From: Microbacterium radiodurans
GTDB taxonomy: Bacteria > Actinomycetota > Actinomycetes > Actinomycetales > Microbacteriaceae
DNA length: 64,000 nucleotides
Direction: 5' to 3'
Assembly: GCF_008710705.1 (NCBI RefSeq)
Contig: NZ_VYRZ01000002.1
Coordinates: 434,001 to 498,000, forward strand
Part shown: positions 19,099-28,080 of the stretch, piece by piece
Position numbering within the stretch: position 1 is the stretch's first letter
Layout of the letters: the number at the start of each line of letters is the position of its first letter
Position numbers and translations under genes: made by a program
Notes under the pieces: generated by a model
The model's input: only the letters and a program-made list of their open reading frames with translations
Told to the model about the DNA's origin: nothing
The model's database searches: none

Positions 19099-19126
19099 GC
19101 GTGGGGTCTCGCAAGAGACCCCACGC
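19099..19126 (+). terminator. 12-bp hairpin with GCAA tetraloop between the 83-aa ORF and GNAT gene
   Basis: GCGTGGGGTCTC and GAGACCCCACGC form a perfect 12-bp stem closed by a GNRA-type GCAA loop. It sits 3 bases after the stop of the 83-aa ORF and 15 bases before the GNAT start. No U-run follows; the next bases are CGTCGAAAGAGAATC, which contains the GNAT ribosome-binding site. It could be a weak terminator or a translational/processing element. Confidence 0.55.
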
Positions 19127-19141
19127 CGTCGAAAGAGAATC

Positions 19142-20272
19142 ATGAACGACATCACTGCGCGGCTCGAGCTGCGCCCCCTCCGCATCCCCGAAACCATCGA
19201 TGGACCGGATGCTGCCGACTTCTGCGAGATGGTGCGCGTGCGCAATCTCGTCTACCGGGAGATCACCGGCGGCGATGACGACACCGCGCGGCCCGATGAA
19301 CTCCTCCCGCATTATCGCCCCAGCCCGGACGAGACGAGATTCAGCTGGCTCGCGGTGTGGGACGGCAGAGTCGTCGGACGCGTGGGCCTCGACATCCCGC
19401 ACGAAGCCGGCTCCGACACGGCGTACGGGCTCATCGAGCTGCTGCGCGAGGTCCACGGGCTCGGCATCGGTTCCCAGGCCGCCGCGCTCATCGAGCAGAC
19501 AGCGCGCAAGCGAGGACGACACGTCCTGCAGACATACGCTGAGCACCCCGATGAGCCGGGCGACCGCCTGTCCGCACCGACGGGGTACGGCGATATCCCG
19601 CGCGACCATGCCGCGCGCTTCCTGCTGCGTCACGGCTACACGCTCGAGCAGATCAACCGGAAGAGCGTTCTCGATCTGACCGGCTCCGCCGCCGTCGTCG
19701 ACGAGCACCTCGCACGAGGGACGGCCGCGGCCGCCGACTACCGCGTGGTGCACTGGAACGCGCCCACCCCACCGGAGTTCGTCGAGGGATACGCCTGGTT
19801 GAAGTCGCGCATGTCGACCGATGCACCGGCCGCCGGCCTCGACGTCGACGAGGAGACGTGGGATGCCGCACGCGTCGCGCGTCATGACGCCCGCTACATC
19901 GACGCGGACCAGACCCTTCTGGTGACGGCCGCCCAACACGTCGAGACGGGTGAGCTCGCCGCCTTCAACGAGCTCATGATCAGCTCCGATCGCTCCGGCG
20001 CCACGCACCAGCACGACACTCTCGTGGCGGCGGGTCATCGGGGTCACCGGCTCGGGATGCTCGTGAAGTGCGCGGGACTCGTCGCATGGCGCGAGATCGC
20101 GCCCGGGTCACCGCGCGTGGTCACCTACAACGCCGAGGAGAACCGTCCGATGCTCGACATCAACGAAGCCATCGGGTTCCGACCGCTCTCGTACGAGGGC
20201 GCCTGGAAGAAGGTCCTCAGCGACGCGGCCGGCGCTGACAGCGCGGGCAGTAGTGGGACGAGCGGTTCGTGA
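19142..20272 (+). CDS. two-domain GNAT-family N-acetyltransferase
   Basis: The 376-residue protein contains two GNAT-like halves. The N-terminal half has FSWLAVWDGRVVGRVGLDI and LLREVHGLGIGSQAAALIEQTAR; the C-terminal half has the better acetyl-CoA loop VAAGHRGHRLGMLVKCAG near residue 300, followed by RVVTYNAEENRPMLDINEAIGFRPL. The substrate is unknown. The last 56 bases overlap the 3' end of mutM on the opposite strand, and the tail (AGADSAGSSGTSGS) is low-complexity. Its expression may depend on the upstream peptide and hairpin. Confidence 0.85.
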   Translation: MNDITARLELRPLRIPETIDGPDAADFCEMVRVRNLVYREITGGDDDTARPDELLPHYRPSPDETRFSWLAVWDGRVVGRVGLDIPHEAGSDTAYGLIELLREVHGLGIGSQAAALIEQTARKRGRHVLQTYAEHPDEPGDRLSAPTGYGDIPRDHAARFLLRHGYTLEQINRKSVLDLTGSAAVVDEHLARGTAAAADYRVVHWNAPTPPEFVEGYAWLKSRMSTDAPAAGLDVDEETWDAARVARHDARYIDADQTLLVTAAQHVETGELAAFNELMISSDRSGATHQHDTLVAAGHRGHRLGMLVKCAGLVAWREIAPGSPRVVTYNAEENRPMLDINEAIGFRPLSYEGAWKKVLSDAAGADSAGSSGTSGS

Positions 20273-21116
20273 AGGCGACCCGGACGATCGCCGAGCCGCA
20301 CCGCGAGCATTCTGCTCCGGTGCGGCCGTAAGCCTCGAGCGAATGCGCGAAGTAGCCCGCCTGTCCGTTGACGTTGACGTACTGCGCGTCGAAGCTCGTT
20401 CCCCCCTCGGCGAGGGCCTTCGTCATCACCGCGACGGCGGCCTCGAGCAGCCGGCGGCGCGCCGCGCCCGACAGCGTCGAGGCGACCGTCTCGGGATGGA
20501 TGCGGGCAGCCCACAGCGCTTCGTCGGCGTAGATGTTGCCGATCCCGCTGACGACGGACTGATCGAGCAGGACGCGCTTGACCGCAGACGCCCGCCGCGC
20601 CAGCTCGCTCTCGAAGCGGGCGACCGAGAAGGCCGGGTCGAGCGGGTCGCGGGCGATGTGCGCCACCTGCGAGGGCAGCGTCGCAGCATCGCTCCCCCGC
20701 CCGGCCGGGGAACCGTCGGGCGTCGGGATGAGATCGTCCACAGCCAGCGAGCCGAAGGTGCGCTGATCGACGAAGAGGACGGCGAGCTCGCCGTGGTCCG
20801 GATGAACGACGTCGAAGCGCACGCGCTCATGGCGTTCGACGGGCGACCCGGGCTCCCGCAGCAGCATCTGACCACTCATCCCGAGGTGTGCGACGACGGC
20901 GCGCCCCGTTCCGACGAGGGGGAACCACAGGAACTTCCCGCGCCTGGCCGCCGCCGCGACGGTTCGGCCGGTGAGCTCCCCCTCGAAGGACGCGGTCGAC
21001 CCGACGTGACGGGTGAGCGCACGCGGATCGAGAACCGTGCACGCTTCGATCCGCGCACCGACGACGGCCGGAGCGAGACCCGCTCGGACGACCTCGACCT
21101 CGGGGAGCTCAGGCAC
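20217..21116 (-). CDS. mutM: formamidopyrimidine-DNA glycosylase (Fpg)
   Basis: Fpg removes 8-oxoguanine and related lesions and nicks the strand. The 299-residue protein begins (V)PELPEVE with the catalytic Pro and Glu, contains GKFLWF, HLGMSGQ and SGIGNIYADEALW (helix-two-turn-helix), and ends with the zinc finger CxxC-x16-CxxC (CSRCG ... YCPRCQ). The GTG at 21116 is required because Pro at position 2 must be exposed. It overlaps the rnc stop by 8 bases, and its 3' end overlaps the convergent GNAT gene by 56 bases. Confidence 0.96.
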   Translation of the reverse strand: MPELPEVEVVRAGLAPAVVGARIEACTVLDPRALTRHVGSTASFEGELTGRTVAAAARRGKFLWFPLVGTGRAVVAHLGMSGQMLLREPGSPVERHERVRFDVVHPDHGELAVLFVDQRTFGSLAVDDLIPTPDGSPAGRGSDAATLPSQVAHIARDPLDPAFSVARFESELARRASAVKRVLLDQSVVSGIGNIYADEALWAARIHPETVASTLSGAARRRLLEAAVAVMTKALAEGGTSFDAQYVNVNGQAGYFAHSLEAYGRTGAECSRCGSAIVRVAFTNRSSHYCPRCQRRPRR

Positions 21117-21801
21117 GGTCCGACAGCACGCGCCAGACAGCCAGGGCCGCGGCCATCTCAGCCTGCTTCTTGCTCGATCCGATGCCCTCTCGCGCCACAT
21201 CACCGACCGTGACGGTCGCCGTGAAGACGCGATGGTGGTCCGGGCCGGAGGCCGCGACCCGGTACACCGGGGGGGCGAGGGTGAGGTGCGCGGCGAGTTC
21301 CTGCAGCGAGGTCTTGGGGTCCATCGCCGCGCCGTAGCGGGCGGGATCAGCGAGGAGGGGTGCTACGAGCCGCAGGACGAGACGCTGCGCCTCGTCCTGC
21401 CCGGCCGAGAGGAAGGTCGCTCCGATCACGGCCTCCATCGAGTCGGCGAGGATCGAGTCCTTGTCGCGGCCGCCGGTCTGGGTCTCGCCGCGGCCGAGGA
21501 GGATGTGATCGCCGAGGCCGATGGCGCGGGCGACCTCGGCGAGGGCGACCGTCGAGACCACGCTCGCCCGACGCTTCGCCAGCGAGCCCTCGTCGAGGTC
21601 GGGGTAGGTGCGGAACAAGTGCACCGTCACGGCCTGTCCGAGAATGGCGTCGCCGAGGAACTCGAGGCGCTCGTTGTGCGGCGTGCCGCCGTTCTCGTAC
21701 GCGAACGAACGATGGGTCAGGGCAAGCGACAGAAGCTCGGGGTCGATATCGACCCCGAGCTCGTCGGTGAGCGCCGAGCGCTCCACGCGAATGTCAGTCA
21801 C
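21109..21801 (-). CDS. rnc: ribonuclease III
   Basis: RNase III cuts double-stranded RNA, including the rRNA precursor. The 230-residue protein has the catalytic box NERLEFLGDAILG (about residue 43), ADSMEAVIGA with the second metal-binding acidic residues, and a C-terminal double-stranded RNA-binding domain (DPKTSLQELAA to GIGSSKKQAEMAAALAVW). The GTG at 21801 gives the standard length and lies 11 bases after the rpmF stop. It is part of the DUF177-rpmF-rnc-mutM operon, a typical arrangement. Confidence 0.97.
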   Translation of the reverse strand: MTDIRVERSALTDELGVDIDPELLSLALTHRSFAYENGGTPHNERLEFLGDAILGQAVTVHLFRTYPDLDEGSLAKRRASVVSTVALAEVARAIGLGDHILLGRGETQTGGRDKDSILADSMEAVIGATFLSAGQDEAQRLVLRLVAPLLADPARYGAAMDPKTSLQELAAHLTLAPPVYRVAASGPDHHRVFTATVTVGDVAREGIGSSKKQAEMAAALAVWRVLSDRA

Positions 21802-21812
21802 GCCGCCGTCTA

Positions 21813-22022
21813 TCAGACGTCGGCGACCTTGCGACCCTTGTACTCGAGGAACAGCTCGGTGCCCTGCGAGTCGGTGACGACCTTCGCCTGGTGGGGACGG
21901 CTGTAGACGACCTTGCCGTTCTCGATGGTCTTGACGAGGGCGGGCGCCTCGGCCTTCCACTGCGCACGACGCGAACGCGTGTTGGAGCGGGAGACCTTCC
22001 GCTTCGGGGGGTTACCTGCCAT
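21813..22022 (-). CDS. rpmF: 50S ribosomal protein L32
   Basis: L32 has 69 residues here, starting MAGNPPKRKVSRSNTRSRRAQWKAEAPALV, the standard beginning of this small protein. The zinc-binding cysteines of C+ forms are absent, so this is a C- (zinc-independent) type. It follows the DUF177 gene by two bases, the usual coupling. Confidence 0.97.
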   Translation of the reverse strand: MAGNPPKRKVSRSNTRSRRAQWKAEAPALVKTIENGKVVYSRPHQAKVVTDSQGTELFLEYKGRKVADV

Positions 22023-22024
22023 GG

Positions 22025-22591
22025 CTAGCTCTTCTCTGTGTCGTCGGCGGCGCGGTTGTCTGCGTCGTCGTGGTCTGGGGTGTAGGCCGACAGCGCGGCC
22101 CAGCGCGGATCGATCTGAGCCTGCGCGGCGGGCTCCGTCCCCGGCGTCAGCCTCTGTCCTGTCTCGGGATCGAGCCCGGGACAGTCCGGCCGGCACACCG
22201 GCTGGAACGGAAGCGCCAGGACGATCGCATCCCTGACCGCAGTTTCAAGATCCACGTGGTCGTCTTGAAGCTGGAAGTCAGACGCTTCATCTCCAGGGTA
22301 CCCGAAGAGCTCCTGAATCTCGATTCGAAGGGGGTGTGTCAGCTCCGTGAGGCAGCGACCGCAGACTCCCTCGTAGACGGTGTCGGCCTCCGCCGTCGTC
22401 AGGATGCCCTCGTGCACGGCCTCGAGGCGGACGGCGAGATCGACGTTCCGTCCCTCCGCCACGGCGACGAGCCCCTCGCCCCATTTGGACGGGGCGGGGA
22501 CGGAGAACGCGAACTCGCGCATCTCCCCCGGGCGGCGAACGATGTCGTGCACGGGCATGACGAACGGTCCGGTGACGTGCTTTCTAACCAC
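22025..22591 (-). CDS. DUF177 (YceD-like) protein
   Basis: The 188-residue protein has the family features: HDIVRRPGEMREF at the N-terminus, the CGRCL motif in YEGVCGRCLTELTHPL, the QELFGYP segment, and a C-terminal Cys pair (VCRPDCPGLDPETG). DUF177/YceD proteins are linked to 23S rRNA processing and almost always precede rpmF, as here. The start appears to be GTG at 22591. The C-terminus is an acidic tail. Confidence 0.92.
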   Translation of the reverse strand: MVRKHVTGPFVMPVHDIVRRPGEMREFAFSVPAPSKWGEGLVAVAEGRNVDLAVRLEAVHEGILTTAEADTVYEGVCGRCLTELTHPLRIEIQELFGYPGDEASDFQLQDDHVDLETAVRDAIVLALPFQPVCRPDCPGLDPETGQRLTPGTEPAAQAQIDPRWAALSAYTPDHDDADNRAADDTEKS

Positions 22592-22624
22592 GGTCCAATC
22601 GTAGTCGGCCGGGCGGGGACGGGC

Positions 22625-23122
22625 TCAGATGCCGCGCGATCCCGTGTCGAGGAAGCGTGCGACCGGACCCGGCACGAACGGCGAGACGTCTCCGCCGAGC
22701 GAAGCGACCTGCCGGACGAGCGAACTCGACACGAGCGCATGAGCCGGATCGGGAAGGAGGAAGACCGTCTCGATCTGCGCGAGGTGCCGGTTCACGATGG
22801 CCATCGGCGTCTCGTAGGCGACATCCACCTGCGACCGGATTCCCTTGACCAGGATGCCGGCGCCGACATCGGTCGCGTAATCGACGAGAAGCCCCATGCT
22901 CCACGCGGCGACGACGATGTCCCCCTCGATGCCGGCATCGTCGATCGACTGCTCGATCAGCGCCTGGCGTTGCGCGATCGGCAGCATCGCCTCCTTGCCG
23001 GGATTGTGGACGACGAGGACGTGCAACTGGTCGTACAGACTCGCCGCCCGGCGGATGACGTCGAGGTGCCCGAGGGTGGGCGGATCGAAGGAGCCGGGCA
23101 CGACCGCGATCCGGTTGCTCAT
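22625..23122 (-). CDS. coaD: pantetheine-phosphate adenylyltransferase
   Basis: CoaD converts 4'-phosphopantetheine and ATP to dephospho-CoA. The 165-residue protein has [17 protein letters not shown] with the TxGH motif, [21 protein letters not shown], and [17 protein letters not shown], all diagnostic. A TAGGCT box lies 7 bases before the ATG (minus strand, 23130-23135), suggesting a leaderless mRNA even though recG ends only 10 bases upstream. Confidence 0.96.
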   Translation of the reverse strand: MSNRIAVVPGSFDPPTLGHLDVIRRAASLYDQLHVLVVHNPGKEAMLPIAQRQALIEQSIDDAGIEGDIVVAAWSMGLLVDYATDVGAGILVKGIRSQVDVAYETPMAIVNRHLAQIETVFLLPDPAHALVSSSLVRQVASLGGDVSPFVPGPVARFLDTGSRGI

Positions 23123-23132
23123 GCCATCGAGC

Positions 23133-25292
23133 CTAGTTCCTGTGCAGCGCGCCGCGCTCGTGGTCGCCGAGCCGCCGCGCGATCGCGTCCGCGAGATCCG
23201 GGTGTCGCACCAGCGTCGGATCGTCGCGGAGCACCGCCGCCGCCTCGTCGCGGGCTGCGGCGATCAGGTCGCCGTCGGCGATGACCCGCAGCAGTCGCAG
23301 CGACGACCGGTCTCCGGACTGCGAGTCGCCGAGGACATCACCCTCGCCCCGCATCTCGAGATCGACCTCGGCGAGGGAGAACCCGTCGCTCGTCGCCGCG
23401 ACCGCCTCCACACGGGACCGGGCCGGGGTCATCGGATCGGCCTCCGTGACGAGCAGGCACAGCCCGGGGACGCTCCCCCGCCCGACCCGACCGCGCAGCT
23501 GGTGCAGCTGCGAGACGCCGAACCGCTCCGCTTCGAGGATCACCATCGTCGAGGCGTTCGGAACGTCGACGCCCACCTCGACGACCGTCGTCGCGACGAG
23601 CACGTCGATCTCACCGCGAGCGAAGGCCTGCATCACGGCATCCTTCTCATCGGAGGGCATCTTGCCGTGCAGCGTCGCGACGCGCAGAGACGCGAAGGAG
23701 GGATGCTCGTCGAGCATCGCGCGGGCCTGCACGACCCCCCAGCGCGTTCGCGTGCGTGTGCCGTCCTCCGTCATGCCCGGGTCGTCCGTGTCGTCGACGA
23801 CGGCTTTCTCGGCGTCGATCGCCGCGCACACGACGAACGCCTGACGCCCGAGCCGGACCTCTTCGGCGACGCGTTCCCACACGCGCCCGAACCAGCCGGG
23901 CTTCTCGGCGAGCGGCGCGACGAACGTGCTGATGCCGGCGCGTCCGCCGGGCAGCGTTCGGATCGTCGAGACGTCGAGGTCGCCGAAGACCGTCATGGCC
24001 ACCGTCCGCGGGATCGGGGTCGCCGTCAGCACGAGCACGTGCGGAGCGGTTCCCTTCGCACGCAGCGCCTCGCGCTGTTCGACGCCGAACCGGTGCTGCT
24101 CGTCGACGACGACGAGGCCGAGGTCGGCGAACGTCGTCGTCGAACTGAGCAGCGCGTGCGTGCCCACGACGATCCGCGCCTGACCGGAGGCCGCGCGCAG
24201 AGCCGCTCTGCGCCTCTCGGCGGCCGGCTGGGCACCCGTGAGCAGGGTCGGCATGAGCTCGGGGGCCAGTTTCGGGCCGAGCATGCGGGCGATCGAGCGG
24301 ACGTGCTGCGCCGCGAGGACCTCGGTCGGCGCGATGAGGGCGGACTGACCGCCGGACTGCGCCACCTGCAGCATCGCCCGCAGTGCGACGAGCGTCTTGC
24401 CGGAGCCGACCTCGCCCTGGATGAGGCGGTTCATCGGCCAATCGTTCACGAGATCGGCGGTGATCACGTCTCCGACCGCGACCTGATCAGGCGTGCGCTC
24501 GAAGGGCAGCGCGGCGTCGAACTGCACGAGCAGGTCGCCGGCCGGCCGCGCCGTCGCCGCGAGCCGGCGCACCTGGACGCGGTGCTGCAGGAGCGCGGCC
24601 TGCAGCACGAACGCCTCGTGCATGCGCAGCGTCTCGAACGCGGGCTCCACCTCGTGCGAGCGCTTCGGGGTGTGGGCTTGCACGAGCGCGGCGCGCGCGT
24701 CGAGCAGCCCTCGTCGCTCGCGCAGCTCGGCGGGAAGCGGGTCGGGCACCGGTCCCAGGCGGCCGATCACGTCGGCGACCACCTTGCGCACGTGCCAGCT
24801 CGGCACGGTGCTCGTGGCGGGATAGATCGGGATGGGCTCCCGACTGCGCGCGACGGCCGTGATGCGGGCCTCGGACTCGTCGTCGAACAGCTCGTAGTCG
24901 GGATGCGCGAACTGCTGCTGCCCCTTGAAGACGCCGACCTTGCCGGAGAAGATGCCCTGGCGTCCCGGCTTGAGCGTGTCGAGGCGCCACCGCTGCCCGA
25001 AGAAGGTGAGCGAGGCCTTCCCGACGCCGTCGCTGATCACGACCTCGATGAGCGTCCCCTTGCGAGCCCGCATCGGGCGCTCGGTGACCGAGGTGATCTC
25101 GGCGACGATCGTCGCCATCTCGCCGACGGGCAGCGACGAGATCGGGGTCAGCTGACCGGGTTGGGCGTATCGCCGGGGGTAGTGCGCGAGCAGGTCACCG
25201 ACCGTCGCCACGCCGAAGGCGCGGAAGAAGGTCGCCGCCGTCTTCTCGCCGACCGCATCCACAAGAGGCGTATCGAGGGACAGGGACGACAT
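23133..25292 (-). CDS. recG: ATP-dependent DNA helicase RecG
   Basis: RecG reverses stalled replication forks and branch-migrates Holliday junctions. The 719-residue protein has an OB-fold wedge domain (about residues 55-150), Walker [13 protein letters not shown] (about residue 285), [20 protein letters not shown], the [12 protein letters not shown] box, LTATPIPRT, and the C-terminal RGRVGRG helicase motif. The ATG at 25292 is supported by a TAGACT box 7 bases upstream (leaderless type). The upstream open frame is not needed. Confidence 0.96.
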   Translation of the reverse strand: MSSLSLDTPLVDAVGEKTAATFFRAFGVATVGDLLAHYPRRYAQPGQLTPISSLPVGEMATIVAEITSVTERPMRARKGTLIEVVISDGVGKASLTFFGQRWRLDTLKPGRQGIFSGKVGVFKGQQQFAHPDYELFDDESEARITAVARSREPIPIYPATSTVPSWHVRKVVADVIGRLGPVPDPLPAELRERRGLLDARAALVQAHTPKRSHEVEPAFETLRMHEAFVLQAALLQHRVQVRRLAATARPAGDLLVQFDAALPFERTPDQVAVGDVITADLVNDWPMNRLIQGEVGSGKTLVALRAMLQVAQSGGQSALIAPTEVLAAQHVRSIARMLGPKLAPELMPTLLTGAQPAAERRRAALRAASGQARIVVGTHALLSSTTTFADLGLVVVDEQHRFGVEQREALRAKGTAPHVLVLTATPIPRTVAMTVFGDLDVSTIRTLPGGRAGISTFVAPLAEKPGWFGRVWERVAEEVRLGRQAFVVCAAIDAEKAVVDDTDDPGMTEDGTRTRTRWGVVQARAMLDEHPSFASLRVATLHGKMPSDEKDAVMQAFARGEIDVLVATTVVEVGVDVPNASTMVILEAERFGVSQLHQLRGRVGRGSVPGLCLLVTEADPMTPARSRVEAVAATSDGFSLAEVDLEMRGEGDVLGDSQSGDRSSLRLLRVIADGDLIAAARDEAAAVLRDDPTLVRHPDLADAIARRLGDHERGALHRN

Positions 25293-25354
25293 GACGACGA
25301 GTCTAGGCACCGCCGCGGACACGGCGATGAACCGGCAGGCTCTACGGTGGGAGG

Positions 25355-25951
25355 ATGCTTCGACGAGCCCTCGCACGCCTGTTCTGGACGTTCAGCCGCT
25401 GGCGCCTCGTCAGCACCCCCGCGCCGACTCGGCCGACCATCCTGATCGGTGCGCCTCACACATCGAACTGGGACTTCGTCCTCATGCTCGCGATCGCGTG
25501 GCGCCTGCGGATCCCGATCCGCTGGATGGGCAAGAAGAGCCTCTTCCGGGGATGGCGGAACGCCCCGATGCGGCGGCTCGGCGGCATCCCCGTCGACCGT
25601 GACGATCCCTCGCGCGTCGTGACGGACGTGCTGGCGCAGATCGCCGCCGGCGAGGTGTTCGGCCTCGTCATCACCCCGGACGGCACACGCGGGTCGCGCA
25701 CCGGCTGGAAGTCCGGCTTCTACCGCATCGCCCGTGCCGCCGGGATGCCGGTGACCCTCGGGTACGTCGACCGCACCACCATGACCACCGGGCTCGGACC
25801 GACGATCGAGCTCACGGGCGACGTGGCCGCCGACATGACCGTCATCCGGTCGTTCTACGCCGACAAGGCCGGCTACCGTCCGGAGCTGCGCAGCGAGCCC
25901 CGGCTGCGCGACGAGGGGATCACGGGGGCCGAGCCGGAGCCGGCGCCGTGA
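25355..25951 (+). CDS. lysophospholipid acyltransferase family protein
   Basis: The 198-residue protein resembles 1-acyl-sn-glycerol-3-phosphate acyltransferases: the HX4D motif is present as HTSNWD (about residue 35), and the second block appears as TPDGTRG (about residue 106) in place of the usual EGTR. The N-terminus is basic and hydrophobic, as in membrane-associated enzymes. A TACGGT box precedes GGGAGG and the ATG by 6 bases. It overlaps rsmD by four bases. A second, more canonical plsC is present at 30214-30972. Confidence 0.85.
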   Translation: MLRRALARLFWTFSRWRLVSTPAPTRPTILIGAPHTSNWDFVLMLAIAWRLRIPIRWMGKKSLFRGWRNAPMRRLGGIPVDRDDPSRVVTDVLAQIAAGEVFGLVITPDGTRGSRTGWKSGFYRIARAAGMPVTLGYVDRTTMTTGLGPTIELTGDVAADMTVIRSFYADKAGYRPELRSEPRLRDEGITGAEPEPAP

Positions 25952-26514
25952 CGCGCATCATCGCCGGGGCGGCGGGGTCGCTCGCGCTGACCGTCCCCGA
26001 CCGCGGCACGCGTCCGACGAGCGATCGGGTCCGGGAGTCCCTGTTCGGCGCACTCGAAGCCGCGGACGCCGTGACCGGTGCGACCGTGCTCGACCTCTAC
26101 GCGGGATCGGGAGCCCTCGCGCTCGAAGCCGTGAGCCGCGGCGCGATCCGGGCCGACCTCGTCGAGAAGGCGGCGCCGGCCGCGCAGGTCGCCGAGCGCA
26201 ATGCGCGCGTGGTGGGTCGCGCCGTGCCCGACGCCGCGATCCGCGTCCACCGCGCGAGCGCCGACGCCTTCCTCGCAGCGCCGATCGCACCCGCAACCGG
26301 ATACGACCTCGTCTTCCTCGACCCGCCGTACGACGTCGACGACGCCGCCCTGGCGGCGACTCTGGCGCTCCTGCCCCCCGTGCTGGCCGCGGGTGCGTGG
26401 GTGATCGTCGAACGAGCCGCACGGTCAGCCGAACCGCAGGCCCCGTCGGGCCTCGTCCCGCTGCGCAGTCGTCGCTACGGCGACACGACGCTCTGGTGGT
26501 ACGAGGCGGAGTGA
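25948..26514 (+). CDS. rsmD: 16S rRNA (guanine966-N2)-methyltransferase
   Basis: The 188-residue protein has the SAM-binding DLYAGSGALALEAVSRGA (about residue 48) and the catalytic DPPYDVDD (about residue 127), with the start TRIIAGAAGSLALTVP typical of RsmD. The GTG start overlaps the preceding stop (GTGA). The enzyme methylates G966 in 16S rRNA. In many actinobacteria rsmD follows recG and precedes coaD; here recG and coaD are on the opposite strand, so the usual order has been rearranged. Confidence 0.93.
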   Translation: MTRIIAGAAGSLALTVPDRGTRPTSDRVRESLFGALEAADAVTGATVLDLYAGSGALALEAVSRGAIRADLVEKAAPAAQVAERNARVVGRAVPDAAIRVHRASADAFLAAPIAPATGYDLVFLDPPYDVDDAALAATLALLPPVLAAGAWVIVERAARSAEPQAPSGLVPLRSRRYGDTTLWWYEAE

Positions 26515-26524
26515 CAGCCCGCGC

Positions 26525-27523
26525 TCAGCCGGCCTGTCCGTCCCAGTCGCGGTAGGGATCCCAGCCGCCGTCGGACGACTCCGCCACGCCATCGACCAGG
26601 AGCAGGCCCGCCGCACGGTCGCCGACGGTGCCGATCACCCGAAACTCCGCCGGGATCGGCGCCTCGGCGGGGAAGACGGCCAGCAGCGCGTGATCCTCGC
26701 CGCCGCTCAGAGCGAGAGCAGGATCGGGTCCGAGCGCAGCCGTCCGCAGGTCGATCGAGACGCCGGATGCCGCGGCCATCCGGCGCGCGTCGCGGATGAG
26801 GCCGTCCGACACGTCCATCATGGCGGTCGCGCCGGCATCCGCGGCTCGGACGCCGGCGGCGATCGGCGGGCACGGACGCAGCTGCGCCGACACGAGGCTC
26901 GCCTCCCGCTCGTCGAGCAGCGCGCCGTCGACGGGCACGGCTGCACCTGCAGGGTCGCGGAACCGCTCGAACAGCAGCGCGAGCCCGGCGGCGGCCGCGC
27001 CCGTCTCCCCCGCGATCGCGACGACCTGTCCGGAACGGGCGCCCGATCTCAGCACCGGCCGGCGGCCGGCCGGCAGATCGCCGATCGCCGTGACCGCGAT
27101 CGCCAGCGTGTCGGAAACCGTCAGGTCTCCTCCCGCCACCGCGCACCCCGGGGCGAGCTCCTCGCAGGCCTCGCGGAGGCCCGTGGCGAGTTCCTCGACG
27201 AACTCGATCGTCGTGTCATCGGGCATCATCAGCGCGACGAAGAGCGCGACGGGCCGCGCACCCATGGCGGCGACGTCCGCCAGGTTGACGGCCGCAGCCT
27301 TCGCACCGAGATCACGCCCGCGCGACCACGCCAGCCGGAAGTCCGGACCGTGCACGAGAGTGTCCGTCGTCACGACGACGCGGGGGTCCGCGAGCCGCAG
27401 AACGGCGGCGTCGTCCCCCGGCCCCACGTCGACCGGCGAGGGTCCCAGCCGGGCGAGGATGCGGGCGAGGATCTCCTCCTCCGCGAGCTCGCCGACGGTG
27501 AGCGGTGAGGTCGGGGCGGGCAT
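26525..27523 (-). CDS. thiL: thiamine-monophosphate kinase
   Basis: ThiL phosphorylates thiamine monophosphate to the active diphosphate. The 332-residue protein has GPGDDAAVL (about residue 34), TTDTLVHGPDFRL, KAAAVNLADVAAMGA, AVAGGDLTVSD, MDVSDGLIRDARR and SGGEDHALLA, the complete AIR-synthase-fold signature set. GGAGGGC directly precedes the ATG at 27523. It converges with rsmD and is divergent from the DUF3515 lipoprotein gene. No TPP riboswitch was recognised upstream. Confidence 0.95.
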   Translation of the reverse strand: MPAPTSPLTVGELAEEEILARILARLGPSPVDVGPGDDAAVLRLADPRVVVTTDTLVHGPDFRLAWSRGRDLGAKAAAVNLADVAAMGARPVALFVALMMPDDTTIEFVEELATGLREACEELAPGCAVAGGDLTVSDTLAIAVTAIGDLPAGRRPVLRSGARSGQVVAIAGETGAAAAGLALLFERFRDPAGAAVPVDGALLDEREASLVSAQLRPCPPIAAGVRAADAGATAMMDVSDGLIRDARRMAAASGVSIDLRTAALGPDPALALSGGEDHALLAVFPAEAPIPAEFRVIGTVGDRAAGLLLVDGVAESSDGGWDPYRDWDGQAG

Positions 27524-27556
27524 GCCCTCCACGCTAGCGCGGCTACCCTGGAGGGT

Positions 27557-28069
27557 GTGCAGCGCCCCCGTTGGTTCGTCCCCGTCGCCCTGACCGTCGC
27601 AGCTCTCGCGCTGACCGGATGCGCCGGCACCGTCAACGTCCCGGCGGCGGCCGACGCGAACTCCCCCGCGTGCGCGGAGGTCATGGTGCGCCTCCCCGAC
27701 TCCGTCGCGGGCGCCGATCGCCGCCACACCGACAGTCAGTCGACCGCGGCATGGGGCGATCCGACGTCCGTCATCTTCTCGTGCGGTGTGCCGACTCCGG
27801 GACCGACGACGCTGCGGTGCGACAACGTCTCCGGCGTCGACTGGGTGATTGACGAGTCCGAGGCTCCGAAGTTCACCGTTCGCACCTTCGGGCGCGAGCC
27901 CGCCGTCGAGCTGTTCTTCGACACGAGCGTGACCGATGCGTTCCAGGGGGTCTCCAGCCGCGAGGTGCTCGACGCCCTCTCGCCGATCGTCAACCGGCTG
28001 CCCCGCACGGGCGGCGCGTGCGTCGACCGCGTCGACGCGACGCCGGTCCCGACGCCCGTCGCGCCCTGA
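27557..28069 (+). CDS. DUF3515 family lipoprotein
   Basis: The 170-residue protein has a signal peptide ending in the lipobox LTGC (about residues 19-22), so it should be lipid-anchored outside the membrane. The mature part has conserved Cys residues (SPACAEV, FSCGVP, LRCDN, GGACVD) and the DWV segment typical of DUF3515 in actinobacteria. Function is unknown. It starts with GTG; TACCCT lies 7 bases before it, and a GGAGGG overlaps. It sits between thiL and ddl, its usual neighbourhood. Confidence 0.88.
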   Translation: MQRPRWFVPVALTVAALALTGCAGTVNVPAAADANSPACAEVMVRLPDSVAGADRRHTDSQSTAAWGDPTSVIFSCGVPTPGPTTLRCDNVSGVDWVIDESEAPKFTVRTFGREPAVELFFDTSVTDAFQGVSSREVLDALSPIVNRLPRTGGACVDRVDATPVPTPVAP

Positions 28070-28080
28070 TCGACGCGAGG

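Noticed and set aside
22896..25445. 849-codon plus-strand frame opposite recG
   Set aside because: RecG motifs are complete on the minus strand; the antisense frame is an artefact of GC-rich codon use.
26525..27600. TPP riboswitch upstream of thiL
   Set aside because: Only 33 bases separate thiL and the divergent DUF3515 gene, and no CTGAGA-type core is present.
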